A model generated the notes under the pieces. The model ran no database searches, had not been told where the DNA came from, and saw nothing but the letters and a program-made list of their open reading frames with translations. 64,000 nt of DNA from assembly GCA_963806685.1 (NCBI GenBank), contig CAWDZB010000003.1:186001-250000 (forward strand), in the 5' to 3' direction. Positions 1-8,115 of this stretch are shown piece after piece; the stretch's first letter is position 1; each line of letters begins with the position of its first letter. The position numbers were made by a program, and so were the translations under genes. The DNA is from DDH964 sp963806685 (lineage in GTDB: Bacteria > Desulfobacterota > Desulfuromonadia > Desulfuromonadales > DDH964).

Positions 1-366
1 GTCGATTCCTCGGAGATGGCTTTCAAGATCGCCGGCTCGATGGGCTTCAAACGGGCCATGGAACAGGCCGGTCCGGTGCTGCTCGAGCCGGTGATGGACA
101 TGGAGATCACCGTTCCCGACGACTGTATCGGCGACGTCATCGGTGACATGAACTCCCGGCGCGGCAAGGTGCTCGGGGTCGAGCCCAAGGCCAACAGCCA
201 GGTCATCAACGTCCAGGTGCCGATGGCCGAGGTCCTCTCCTACGCCCCGGAACTGCGTTCCATGACCTCCGATCGCGGACTGTTCACCATGGAATTCTCC
301 CACTATGAGGAAGTGCCACCGCATCTGACCGCGAAGATCCTGGCGGAGCGGAACAAGGAAGCTTAA
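1..366 (+). CDS. fusA: Elongation factor G, C-terminal fragment
   Basis: This is the 3' end of an EF-G gene; the reading frame is open from base 1, so the start lies outside the window. The first residues, VDSSEMAFKIAGSMGFK, are the conserved end of domain IV, and the rest (PVMDMEITVPDDCIGDVIGDMNSRRG, split here as PVMDMEITVPDD and CIGDVIGDMNSRRG) is domain V. EF-G is the GTPase that drives ribosomal translocation in the cytoplasm. The GTP-binding domain is not visible, so fusA cannot be separated from an EF-G paralogue such as fusA2. The downstream gene starts 33 bases later behind its own ribosome binding site. Confidence 0.93.
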   Translation, partial: VDSSEMAFKIAGSMGFKRAMEQAGPVLLEPVMDMEITVPDDCIGDVIGDMNSRRGKVLGVEPKANSQVINVQVPMAEVLSYAPELRSMTSDRGLFTMEFSHYEEVPPHLTAKILAERNKEA

Positions 367-398
367 GCGACCATTGCCATGCAAGGAGGGTCCGGCTG

Positions 399-1361
399 AT
401 GGCGGACAATGAGGATTTTACCTTCGAAGAAGAAACATTTCTGGAGGCCGAGGCGCAGGAAGAGTCCGCGCCGCGCGAGGTGCCGCTTCCGCACGCGCCC
501 GACGAGGACGAGTTGCCACCCGTGAAGAAGAACTCGTTGCTGAGAATCCTGCTGCTGGTGCTGCTGCTGGTAGTTCTCGGCGGCGCGGCATTCTACCAAT
601 TCATCGGGGTTCCCGAGTCGGCTTTGCCGGTCTCGGCCGTGGCCCAGAAACGGCCGGTCAGCGTACCCGCGCCTCCCGCAGCCTCCGCGCCGGAACAGAA
701 ACAGGTCACGGCGTCTGCGGACCCATCGGCCGCAGCGATGAAGTCTGCAGCGCCCCCGGCACCGGCAAAGCCCGCGGCAGCCAAACCGGTCGTCGCGGTC
801 TCGCCCGTCAAGGTTCCGCCGGCGACCCCCCCCCAAACCGCACCGGTACCGGCAATCGTGCCGACGGCTCACGCTCAGACCAAATCGGCGGTTGCCATCG
901 CTGCATCTCCCGGACATTTCACTCTGCGCTCCGGCGCCTACCTGCTGGCATCGAGCCTGGCCGAGGTTGAAAAGGGAATACGCAAACTCGGTTTCGAGCC
1001 GGTGCATACCCCGGTTCAGCGCAAGGTGGCAATGACCAGGCTCAAGGTCGGCACTTATCCTCCTGCCGAAGCCGCAGCCAAGCTGACCTCCCTGGCCAAT
1101 GCCGCACCCGACTCCTTTGTGTTGACCCATGACGGTCAGGCGACAGTCTATGCCGGTTCCTACCTGATACTTGATCAGGCGCGGAGCTACGCCGACCATC
1201 TATACAGCCAGGGAATCCGCGTCGAGGAGGAGCCGGCGATGGTCAAGGAAACCCTGCAACTCGTCTCCTTCGGTGATTTCGCCAATCGCAAGGAGGCTGA
1301 AACGGCTGCGGCAAGGGCGCGGGCGGCCAGCCTCGAGGCGGCGGTGGTTAAGCGCCGTTAG
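399..1361 (+). CDS. Membrane-anchored SPOR-like repeat protein
   Basis: The 320-residue protein has an acidic cytoplasmic N-terminus (about 1-45), one transmembrane segment (about 46-66, very Leu/Val-rich), a long Pro/Ala-rich linker (about 75-165) and a folded C-terminal part (about 170-320). The C-terminal part looks like two SPOR-type repeats, each with a strand such as FTLRSGAYLLASS followed by a helix and a second strand. SPOR domains bind denuded peptidoglycan, so a cell-envelope role is inferred. The start is set by the AAGGAGGG at 383-390. It lies between fusA and an uncharacterised gene that starts 11 bases after its stop. The SPOR call rests on pattern only. Confidence 0.6.
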   Translation: MADNEDFTFEEETFLEAEAQEESAPREVPLPHAPDEDELPPVKKNSLLRILLLVLLLVVLGGAAFYQFIGVPESALPVSAVAQKRPVSVPAPPAASAPEQKQVTASADPSAAAMKSAAPPAPAKPAAAKPVVAVSPVKVPPATPPQTAPVPAIVPTAHAQTKSAVAIAASPGHFTLRSGAYLLASSLAEVEKGIRKLGFEPVHTPVQRKVAMTRLKVGTYPPAEAAAKLTSLANAAPDSFVLTHDGQATVYAGSYLILDQARSYADHLYSQGIRVEEEPAMVKETLQLVSFGDFANRKEAETAAARARAASLEAAVVKRR

Positions 1362-1372
1362 GCAGAAACGGT

Positions 1373-2446
1373 ATGAGCAATGACAACAGGACGGTCCGGA
1401 TCAAGGTGACCCCGGACGTGGCCCGGATCGTCGGCAAAGATGCACCCCGGGAGCTGCAGTTGTCAGCTGCTCAGGGTGCCTTTCCCCTTTCCGGAAAAGA
1501 TCTGGTCACCGTCCTCTTCTTTCTCTGCCACCATCACGACCCGGAGATCCGCTCCCGGGCCCTGGTAACGAGCCGGGGAGTGCCGGCGCCGGTTCTCAAC
1601 CCGGTCCTGGCCGATCCGGCTGCTCATCCCCAAATCCTCAATTTCATTGCCAGGCAGCGGCTGGATGAACTGGCTGTCATGGAGCCGTTGTTGACCAACC
1701 CGGCAGTTGCCGAGGACACCCTGGTGTATGTTGCTGAACGCGGCCAAGGCGAGGTGCTGTCCCTGGTGGCGCACAACGACCAGCGGCTGGCTGGCTCACC
1801 GCAGGTTGTGGCGGCTCTGCTGGCCAATCCGTGGACCGACCGGGCCCTCAAGTTCCACCTCGGCTGGCAGGATCCGGAGCAGGAGGAAGCGCCCCCCGCG
1901 GGACCGGCTGAAGAAACCGGACCAACGGTGGAAGACCCGGATCAGGGGGAATCTGCGGACTTGGCAGCGGCTGGGGAGGATGCCGAAGAAGAACCTGCAG
2001 GAGAGCCCGCCGAAGATGAGGAACTCAACCTCTCCAAGTATCAGCAGGCCCTGGAATTCGGGGTGGCGGACAAGATCAAGATGGCCATGTCCGGCGACAA
2101 GGAATGGCGGACCATTTTCCTCAAGGATGCCAACAAGCTGGTTTCGTCCGCGGTCCTGAAAAACCCCCGGGTAACCGACGGGGAGGTGCTGACCGTGGCC
2201 AAGAACAAGAGCGCCAACGACGAGTTGATCCGCCTGATTACCCTGAACAAGGACTGGACCAAGAACTACGAAATCAAGAAGGCGCTGATCCTTCATCCCA
2301 AAACGCCGCTGCCGAAGGCCCTGCGCTATATGAACGTTCTGACCGAAAAGGATATCAAGCAACTGGCCAAGAGCCGTAACGTTTCCCAGGTGCTGGCCAA
2401 CAATGCCCGACGTATGCTGATGGCCAAGGAAAAGAAGGGCCGATGA
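1373..2446 (+). CDS. Hypothetical HEAT-like protein with acidic linker
   Basis: I do not recognise a named family. The 357-residue soluble protein has an N-terminal helical part (about 40-165) with repeated motifs on the pattern LLxNPxVxxxxL (for example LLTNPAVAEDTL and VVAALLANPWTD), suggesting HEAT/DUF2336-like helical repeats. A Glu/Asp/Pro-rich linker (about 170-220) follows, then a second helical part with the same style of repeat (LKNPRVTDGEVL). The start codon lies 11 bases after the preceding stop with only a weak ribosome binding site, so coupled expression is likely. It sits between a SPOR-like envelope protein and a receiver-PilZ protein, which hints at envelope or motility signalling but proves nothing. 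Confidence 0.6.
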   Translation: MSNDNRTVRIKVTPDVARIVGKDAPRELQLSAAQGAFPLSGKDLVTVLFFLCHHHDPEIRSRALVTSRGVPAPVLNPVLADPAAHPQILNFIARQRLDELAVMEPLLTNPAVAEDTLVYVAERGQGEVLSLVAHNDQRLAGSPQVVAALLANPWTDRALKFHLGWQDPEQEEAPPAGPAEETGPTVEDPDQGESADLAAAGEDAEEEPAGEPAEDEELNLSKYQQALEFGVADKIKMAMSGDKEWRTIFLKDANKLVSSAVLKNPRVTDGEVLTVAKNKSANDELIRLITLNKDWTKNYEIKKALILHPKTPLPKALRYMNVLTEKDIKQLAKSRNVSQVLANNARRMLMAKEKKGR

Positions 2447-2491
2447 CTCGCGACGTGCCGAGGTGCTGCGGTTGACGAAGGAACGATTGCC

Positions 2492-3205
2492 ATGACCCCT
2501 CTGAAGGTTCTGCTGGTTGACGATGTCGATCTCTTTCTGGAGCTCGAGAAGACCTTTTTCCGTCGCGAAGGGTTGGCCGTGCTGGTGGCCCGCAACGGCC
2601 AGGAAGCCATCGACATGGTTCGGGCCGAACGGCCGCATCTGGTCTTCATGGATCTGTATATGCCCCTGCTCGGCGGCGAGGAGGCCTGCCAGCGGATCAA
2701 AGCCGATCCCGAGCTGCGCACCACGCCCGTGGTCATGGTGACCCAGGGAGGCCGGGAAGAGGATATCGAACGCTGCCGCCGGGCCGGTTGCGACGAGATC
2801 GTCTTCAAGCCGATCAACCGCAGCCAGTTTCTGGAGACGGCGCGCCGTTTTTTGCACATCGCGACCCGCAATGCACCGCGGATCGAGGCAAGGCTGCGGG
2901 TGCAATACGGCGATGCCATGGAACACCTGCTCGACAATTTCAGCATCAACCTGAGTACCGGCGGGCTGTTTCTGGAGACTGCCGAACCGCTGGAGGAAGG
3001 CTCGCCCCTCTATCTGGAGTTTCATCTGCCCGGGCGATCGATTCCGATCCGCTGCAACGGTCTGGTGGCTTGGGTAAATGGCGCCACCGCTCCCCAAAAA
3101 CCGTTGCTGCCGGGCGGTGTGGGGGTTCAATTCACCGACTTGGGATTGGCGGACCTGCAGCTGATCCGCGAATTTGTCAAAACCCAGGCGCTTTCCCCGG
3201 CCTAG
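2492..3205 (+). CDS. Response regulator with C-terminal PilZ domain
   Basis: Residues 1-125 form a CheY-like receiver domain: acidic pair D10/D11 in LLVDDVD, the phospho-acceptor D54 in VFMDLYMP, a switch Thr (MVTQGG) and Lys (VFKPIN). Residues about 130-235 form a PilZ domain with the signature NFSINLSTGGLFLE; PilZ domains usually bind cyclic di-GMP. The protein thus probably joins a phosphorelay to cyclic di-GMP sensing, a layout common in Myxococcus and Geobacter relatives. The usual RxxxR loop before the NxSxxG motif is only partly matched (RIEARLR), so ligand binding is not certain. It has no DNA-binding domain. No partner kinase is adjacent. Confidence 0.85.
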   Translation: MTPLKVLLVDDVDLFLELEKTFFRREGLAVLVARNGQEAIDMVRAERPHLVFMDLYMPLLGGEEACQRIKADPELRTTPVVMVTQGGREEDIERCRRAGCDEIVFKPINRSQFLETARRFLHIATRNAPRIEARLRVQYGDAMEHLLDNFSINLSTGGLFLETAEPLEEGSPLYLEFHLPGRSIPIRCNGLVAWVNGATAPQKPLLPGGVGVQFTDLGLADLQLIREFVKTQALSPA

Positions 3206-3324
3206 TTCCCTCCTCTCTTCTCCTCTCCTGCGGGCCCCGCCGCAGCTCATCCTGTCATCCGGCAGTCTCTTGTCTGCTGAAACCCTGCCAGACCCGGATA
3301 TCCCCCGATACCATTTGGGGGAAT

Positions 3325-3338
3325 TTGACCTGCATCAA
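3325..3338 (+). promoter_or_regulatory. FNR/HcpR-type operator upstream of octahaem cytochrome
   Basis: TTGACCTGCATCAA is an inverted repeat (TTGAC-N4-ATCAA) differing by one base from the FNR consensus TTGAT-N4-ATCAA, and it is flanked by AT on both sides. It lies 134 bases before the cytochrome start. CRP/FNR superfamily regulators (FNR, DNR/NnrR, HcpR) bind such boxes and respond to anaerobiosis or nitrogen oxides. A weak -10 (TAGGGT, 3361-3366) lies at a distance compatible with activation. Confidence 0.55.
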
Positions 3339-3471
3339 ATTTATGTTTAAACAATCCTGGTAGGGTTCGAGGAAAATTTTCTAATTTTCGTCGGAGTTCA
3401 TTTTGACCTCCAGCAAAACGGTCCATCCCGGCCGCGGTGCCGCGGCCACCAACTTCTTGAGGAGGCAACGA

Positions 3472-4812
3472 ATGAAAAAGAACGGGTGGCTGCCCATCCT
3501 GGCCGGCATTCTCTGCCTGGCCCTGGTGCCGGCGGCAATGGCCAAGGAAGCGCAGATTTCCAAGGAAACCCAGGCCTGCGTGGAGTGCCACAGCTCCACG
3601 CCGGGGATCGTCAGCCAGTGGCAGGACAGCGCCCACTTCAAGGCCGGGATCGGCTGCTATGAATGCCACCAGGCCAACCCAGGCGAGCCGGACGCCATGA
3701 GTCATTACGGATTCACCGTCTCGGTCATCGTCTCGCCCAAGGACTGTAGCCGTTGCCATGCCAAGGAGGTGGACGAGTTCACCCACAGCCACCATGCGCA
3801 GGCCGGCGATATCCTCAATTCCCAGGACGGCCTGCTGGGTCAGACCGTCGGCGGAGCCCCGGCGGTGGTGGTCGGCTGCCGCCAGTGCCACGGCTCGCTC
3901 GTCAAGGTCAATCCAGACGGCACCCTCGACCCGACCACCTGGCCCAATACCGGCATCGGCCGGGTCAATCCCGACGGCTCCAAGGGGTCCTGCACTGCCT
4001 GTCATACCCGCCACCGCTTCAGCATCGAGCAGGCGCGCCAACCCGAAGCCTGCGGCAAGTGCCACCTGGGTCCCGACCATCCGCAGAAGGAGGTCTATGA
4101 GGAGTCCAAACACGGCATCCTCTACAAGGCGTTCAAGGACAAGCTGAACATGGACCGAAAGAAATGGGTGGCCGGCCAGGATTACACCGATGCGCCGACC
4201 TGCTCCACCTGTCACATGGGCGCCACCCCTGACCAGCCTGTCACCCACGACGTTGGGACGAGGCTGAGCTGGAACCTGCGGGCGCCGATCTCCATCCGGA
4301 CCAAGGACTCGGCCAAGAAACTGGTCGACATGAAGGACGTCTGTTCCTCCTGCCACGCGGCCCCCTTCGTCAACGGTTTCTATCAGCAATTCGACGACGC
4401 GGTGGCCCTCTACAACGACAAGTTCGCCAAGCCGGCCAAGGAAATCCGGGATCTGTTGATCCAGGAGAAAGTCATCGACAGCCAGAACTTCAACGACAAG
4501 CTCGACTGGACCTATTTCGAACTCTGGCACCACGAAGGACGCCGGGCCCGCCACGGAGCCGCCATGTCAGGGCCGGACTACGCCTGGTGGCACGGCTTCT
4601 ACGACCTCGCCAAGTCCTTCTACAGCGAATACCTGCCCGAAGTGAAGGAGGCCTGCGCCCAGGCGGGCAAGCCGGAGCTCTACCAGAAGATCATCAAGAC
4701 CTACATCGAAGATCGCCCAGAGCACGAATGGTTTGTCAAGGGCTTCGACCCCCAGCGGCTCGAGGAGATCAAGCAGTATTACCAGCAGCGCTACCAGGAG
4801 AAGGTGCAGTAG
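3472..4812 (+). CDS. Octahaem c-type cytochrome, HAO family
   Basis: The 446-residue protein begins with a Sec signal peptide (MKKNGWLPILAG...AMA, cleavage near residue 24) and contains eight CxxCH haem-binding motifs: CVECH, CYECH, CSRCH, CRQCH, CTACH, CGKCH, CSTCH and CSSCH. The region WHHEGRRARHG...PDYAWWHGFYDLAK near the C-terminus is typical of the hydroxylamine oxidoreductase (HAO) family. In non-nitrifiers such periplasmic enzymes are thought to work reductively on nitrite, NO or hydroxylamine. The tyrosine that cross-links the catalytic haem in nitrifier HAO cannot be assigned by eye. The start at 3472 follows GAGGAGG; an upstream in-frame start at 3403 would bury the signal peptide. 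It appears monocistronic, with an FNR-type box upstream and a strong terminator after it. Confidence 0.88.
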   Translation: MKKNGWLPILAGILCLALVPAAMAKEAQISKETQACVECHSSTPGIVSQWQDSAHFKAGIGCYECHQANPGEPDAMSHYGFTVSVIVSPKDCSRCHAKEVDEFTHSHHAQAGDILNSQDGLLGQTVGGAPAVVVGCRQCHGSLVKVNPDGTLDPTTWPNTGIGRVNPDGSKGSCTACHTRHRFSIEQARQPEACGKCHLGPDHPQKEVYEESKHGILYKAFKDKLNMDRKKWVAGQDYTDAPTCSTCHMGATPDQPVTHDVGTRLSWNLRAPISIRTKDSAKKLVDMKDVCSSCHAAPFVNGFYQQFDDAVALYNDKFAKPAKEIRDLLIQEKVIDSQNFNDKLDWTYFELWHHEGRRARHGAAMSGPDYAWWHGFYDLAKSFYSEYLPEVKEACAQAGKPELYQKIIKTYIEDRPEHEWFVKGFDPQRLEEIKQYYQQRYQEKVQ

Positions 4813-4835
4813 GGTTTCGCTCATTTTCAAGCCAG

Positions 4836-4867
4836 CGCCGGCCGGGGTCTCCCGGCCGGCGTTTTTT
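4836..4867 (+). terminator. Intrinsic terminator of octahaem cytochrome gene
   Basis: A perfect 11-bp GC-rich stem (4836-4846 with 4851-4861), loop GTCT, followed by six T. It lies 23 bases after the stop codon. Confidence 0.93.
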
Positions 4868-5026
4868 ATGTCCCCGGCAGGATGCAGATAGAGTCGGCTT
4901 GGTCCGGAACTGCTGGTATCCGGCAGCATTTCAAGACTCGAGGGCTCTCTATTCCAGCAACTCCTGTGACGCTTTTGCGTCCACGGGGTAAAATTGGATA
5001 GTTGATAGAGCAAAATGGAGGTGCTT

Positions 5027-5176
5027 ATGGCGGACAAACGCTGCAGCAAGTGCAAGGAACTATTCCCGGAGGAGGAACTGCTGGTCAGTGAGACCAGCGG
5101 CGAATTGATCTGCCCCGACTGCTCGGGGCTGCTGGCCGGCGAGGACCTGGGCTGTCAATACGTCGAAGAAGGCTGA
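5027..5176 (+). CDS. 49-aa zinc-ribbon protein
   Basis: A short gene for MADKRCSKCKELFPEEELL... containing two Cys pairs, CSKC (residues 6-9) and CPDC (29-32), the layout of a small zinc ribbon. It begins at an ATG behind GGAGG (5017-5021) and ends at TGA 5174-5176. The protein is acidic apart from the N-terminus and has no signal or membrane segment. The role is unknown; such proteins may act as adaptors or metal-storage modules. It stands alone between a terminator and the DUF502 gene. The ribosome binding site and paired CxxC motifs argue that it is real. Confidence 0.7.
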   Translation: MADKRCSKCKELFPEEELLVSETSGELICPDCSGLLAGEDLGCQYVEEG

Positions 5177-5325
5177 AACGCGGGGGAGAGGCAACACTGA
5201 CAGGCGGAAGCGTCCTTTGGACGCACTAGCTGGATTTTGCACAAGAAGCGGGGAAAGTATGCTAGGCTGAAGGCCTTCCGGTCTTGGCCGGAAGGACCTA
5301 CTCTACCGCCAAGGAGCCTATCCCC

Positions 5326-5988
5326 GTGAGCGAAGAAATCTCCAATCCCAGCTCCTCGCCCGCCGGCCTGTGGCTGGTCAACCATCTCAAGAAGAAGCTG
5401 GGGGCCGGCCTGTTGGTGGTTATCCCCATCGGCATCACCATCTTCATCCTGCGCTTTCTGTTCAATCTTGCCGACGGGGTCCTCGCCCCCTACATCCGCA
5501 AGACCTTCGAATTTTTCTTCGGGGAAGGGCGGTATGTGCCGGGACTGGGGATGATCGCCGGCTTCGTCGTGGTCTACCTAGCCGGTTTAGTCGCCAGCAA
5601 TGTCTTCGGATCCCGGCTGTTCGGGATGTGGGACCGGCTGTTATCGAAGATCCCGTTGGTCAACTCGATCTACACCTCGACCAAGCAGGTCATGCAGGTT
5701 TTTTCTTCCGGCAGCAAGGGGGCCTTCCGCCGGGCGGTCTACGTCGAATTCCCCAAGGAAGGCTGCTTCTCCATTGCCTTCATCACCAACACCGTTCGTG
5801 CCGAATCCGGCAAGCGCTACCACACCCTCTTTATTCCGACCTCTCCCAACCCGACCTCCGGCTACGTCCTGTTTCTGGAGGAGGACAAGGTTTTCCCGAC
5901 CGCGTTCGGTGTCGAGGAGGCCATGAAGATCATCGTCTCGGGGGGGATGGTCACCCCCGATGTCATTCGTGCCGAGCGTCTGCAGTAA
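5326..5988 (+). CDS. DUF502 family membrane protein
   Basis: The 220-residue protein has two predicted transmembrane segments (LGAGLLVVIPIGITIFILRF and YVPGLGMIAGFVVVYLAGLV), then a conserved soluble part with the family motifs IPLVNSIYTSTKQV and FIPTSPNPTSGYV. These identify DUF502, an inner-membrane family of unknown function. GTG at 5326 is preferred because AAGGAG (5311-5316) sits nine bases before it; an upstream TTG at 5284 has no comparable site. A weak promoter-like pair (TTGCAC 5237, TATGCT 5258, 15-bp spacing) lies upstream. Neighbouring genes do not suggest a pathway. Confidence 0.85.
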   Translation: MSEEISNPSSSPAGLWLVNHLKKKLGAGLLVVIPIGITIFILRFLFNLADGVLAPYIRKTFEFFFGEGRYVPGLGMIAGFVVVYLAGLVASNVFGSRLFGMWDRLLSKIPLVNSIYTSTKQVMQVFSSGSKGAFRRAVYVEFPKEGCFSIAFITNTVRAESGKRYHTLFIPTSPNPTSGYVLFLEEDKVFPTAFGVEEAMKIIVSGGMVTPDVIRAERLQ

Positions 5989-6345
5989 GCACTGCGACAA
6001 TGCGCAAGGAACAACTGCGGGCATCCACAGTTAGATGTGGATAGCCTTGTGGAAAACCCCCCACCGCGGGGACAAGGGGGCGATCCCTCCTGAGATTTAG
6101 CTCTTTGCCTAGAAAAAAATCAGGAGTGCCGCGGTTGACTATTTATTAGCATAATACAACATGCCGAAATTTAAATTTCCTGCGTGTCCAGCACTTCGGC
6201 CAAGATGTCCAGCTGGTTTGTCATTGACTCCTATTGCCCCCTGTGGTAAGCAAAATAACCATTAATAACGAATAGTTGTCAGTCTTAAAAAGAAGTTTGA
6301 TGAAACTAAACCCAGGTCCCCTTGCGGCAACAAAGGAGTATGCCG
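5989..6345. other. Intergenic region with palindromes, no gene
   Basis: No coding sequence is supported in these 357 bases. They hold an inverted repeat ATCCACA-N6-TGTGGAT (6023-6042), of which TGTGGATAG resembles a DnaA box on the minus strand, a nearby TTGTGGAAA, and a perfect 14-bp palindrome GAAATTTAAATTTC (6166-6179) in an AT-rich stretch before the acyl-CoA ligase gene. The latter is a candidate operator. Confidence 0.5.
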
Positions 6346-8010
6346 ATGACTGAAACCCTGCATTTCACGGTAGGCGGACTGATCGAGGCGATGGCCCGTC
6401 GCTTTCCCGGCAACGACTGCTTGGTCTATCCCGATCGGGGCCTGCGCTACAGCTACCGGGATTTCGATCGGCTCTGCGACCGGGTGGCCAAGGGGCTGTT
6501 GAAACTCGGGGTGAAGAAGGGGGATCACCTGGCCATCTGGGCGACCAACGTCCCGGAGTGGGTGATTCTGCAGTTCGCCACCGCCAAACTCGGCGCGGTG
6601 CTGGTGACCGTCAATACCAGCTACAAGTCGGCGGAGCTGGAATACATCCTCAAGCAATCGGATGCGACCACCCTGTTCCTGGTCCAGGGATTCAAGGATA
6701 CCGATTATGTAGAAACCCTCTACCGGGTAGTGCCCGAACTGAAGGGGGCAGTGCCCGGGCAGCTGCAGTGTGCCAGCCTCCCCCATCTGCGCAACGTGGT
6801 TTTTCTCGGCGGCGCCGCCCCGGGGGGCATGTTCCCATATGCCGAGCTGGAGCGGCTTGGCGGCGAGGTGGCCGACGCCGAGCTGGCCGCGGTCAAGGCA
6901 ACCCTGGACGAGCACGAGGTGATCAACATGCAGTACACCTCGGGCACCACCGGCTTCCCCAAGGGGGTCATGCTCACCCACCACAACATCGTCAACAATG
7001 GCTTCAATATCGGCGAATGCATGCGCTTTACGGAGAAGGACCGGCTCTGCATCCCGGTACCGTTCTTCCACTGCTTCGGCTGCGTGCTGGGGGTGCTGGC
7101 CTGCGTCACCCACGGTTCGACCATGGTGCCGGTGGAGACCTTCAACCCTGAAGCGGTGCTGAGGACCATCGCGGCGGAGAAGTGCACCGCGGTCCATGGC
7201 GTGCCGACCATGTTCATCGCCGAGCTGGAACACCCGGCGTTCCACAAGTACGACCTCTCCAGCCTGCGCAGCGGCATCATGGCCGGCTCCCCCTGTCCCA
7301 CCGAGGTGATGAAGCGGGTGATCCGCGACATGCACGCCAGCGAGATCACCATCGCCTACGGGCAGACCGAATCGTCGCCGGTGATTACCCAGACCCGCAC
7401 CGACGATCCCATCGAGCTGCGGGTGGCCACCGTCGGCCGCGCCCTGCCCAGCGTCGAGGTCAAGATCGTCGATATCGAGACCGGCGTCAGCCTCCCTCCC
7501 GGCAAGCAGGGGGAGCTCTGCACCCGCGGCTACCTGGTGATGAAGGGGTATTACAAGATGCCTGAAGAAACGGCCCGGGCTATCGACGCCGAAGGGTGGC
7601 TGCACACGGGGGACCTCGCGGTGATGGACGAGAACGGCTATTGCAAGATCACCGGGCGCATCAAGAACATGATCATCCGCGGCGGCGAGAACATCTACCC
7701 GCGGGAGATCGAGGAGTTCCTCTATACCCACCCCAAGGTCTCGGATGTCCAGGTCTACGGGGTGCCCGACCGCAAATACGGGGAGCAGGTAATGGCGGCG
7801 GTCAAGCTTAAGGAAGGAATCAGCTGCAGCGAGGAGGAGATCCGCGAGTTCTGCAAAGGGCGGATTGCCAATTACAAAGTTCCCGCTTACGTCAAGTTCG
7901 TCGACGAATACCCGATGACCGCCAGCGGCAAGATCCAGAAGTTCAAGCTGCGGGAGATGGCGATCCGCGAGCTGCAACTGGAAGAGGCGGCACAGATCGA
8001 GACGGCTTAA
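6346..8010 (+). CDS. Acyl-CoA synthetase (AMP-forming), FadD-like
   Basis: The 554-residue ANL-superfamily enzyme activates a carboxylic acid to acyl-AMP and then acyl-CoA. Visible motifs are the P-loop YTSGTTGFPKG (about 190), the YGQTESSPV motif, the hinge region LHTGDLAVMDENGYCKITGR and the catalytic-lysine motif PMTASGKIQKFKLRE near the C-terminus. Length and sequence style fit medium/long-chain fatty acyl-CoA ligases rather than acetyl-CoA synthetase (about 650 residues), but the substrate cannot be fixed by eye. ATG 6346 is chosen because AAAGGAG (6332-6338) is seven bases upstream. The long AT-rich leader contains a 14-bp palindrome that may be an operator for a fatty-acid-responsive repressor (inference). 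Confidence 0.88.
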   Translation: MTETLHFTVGGLIEAMARRFPGNDCLVYPDRGLRYSYRDFDRLCDRVAKGLLKLGVKKGDHLAIWATNVPEWVILQFATAKLGAVLVTVNTSYKSAELEYILKQSDATTLFLVQGFKDTDYVETLYRVVPELKGAVPGQLQCASLPHLRNVVFLGGAAPGGMFPYAELERLGGEVADAELAAVKATLDEHEVINMQYTSGTTGFPKGVMLTHHNIVNNGFNIGECMRFTEKDRLCIPVPFFHCFGCVLGVLACVTHGSTMVPVETFNPEAVLRTIAAEKCTAVHGVPTMFIAELEHPAFHKYDLSSLRSGIMAGSPCPTEVMKRVIRDMHASEITIAYGQTESSPVITQTRTDDPIELRVATVGRALPSVEVKIVDIETGVSLPPGKQGELCTRGYLVMKGYYKMPEETARAIDAEGWLHTGDLAVMDENGYCKITGRIKNMIIRGGENIYPREIEEFLYTHPKVSDVQVYGVPDRKYGEQVMAAVKLKEGISCSEEEIREFCKGRIANYKVPAYVKFVDEYPMTASGKIQKFKLREMAIRELQLEEAAQIETA

Positions 8011-8115
8011 ATTCTGGACAAGGAAGGTTCGAGCCCGGATCAAGGTTCCGGGTCAAAGCCGTTCCTAGAATCTTTATCCTTGACCTTTTACCTTGTGTTT
8101 CCGGAGGCAAAACCC

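Noticed and set aside
5237..5263. Promoter-like TTGCAC/TATGCT before the DUF502 gene
   Set aside because: Spacing is only 15 bases and matches are partial; not strong enough to list as a feature.
6262..8043. A 593-codon minus-strand frame opposite the acyl-CoA ligase
   Set aside because: Antisense shadow; the ligase has all family motifs.
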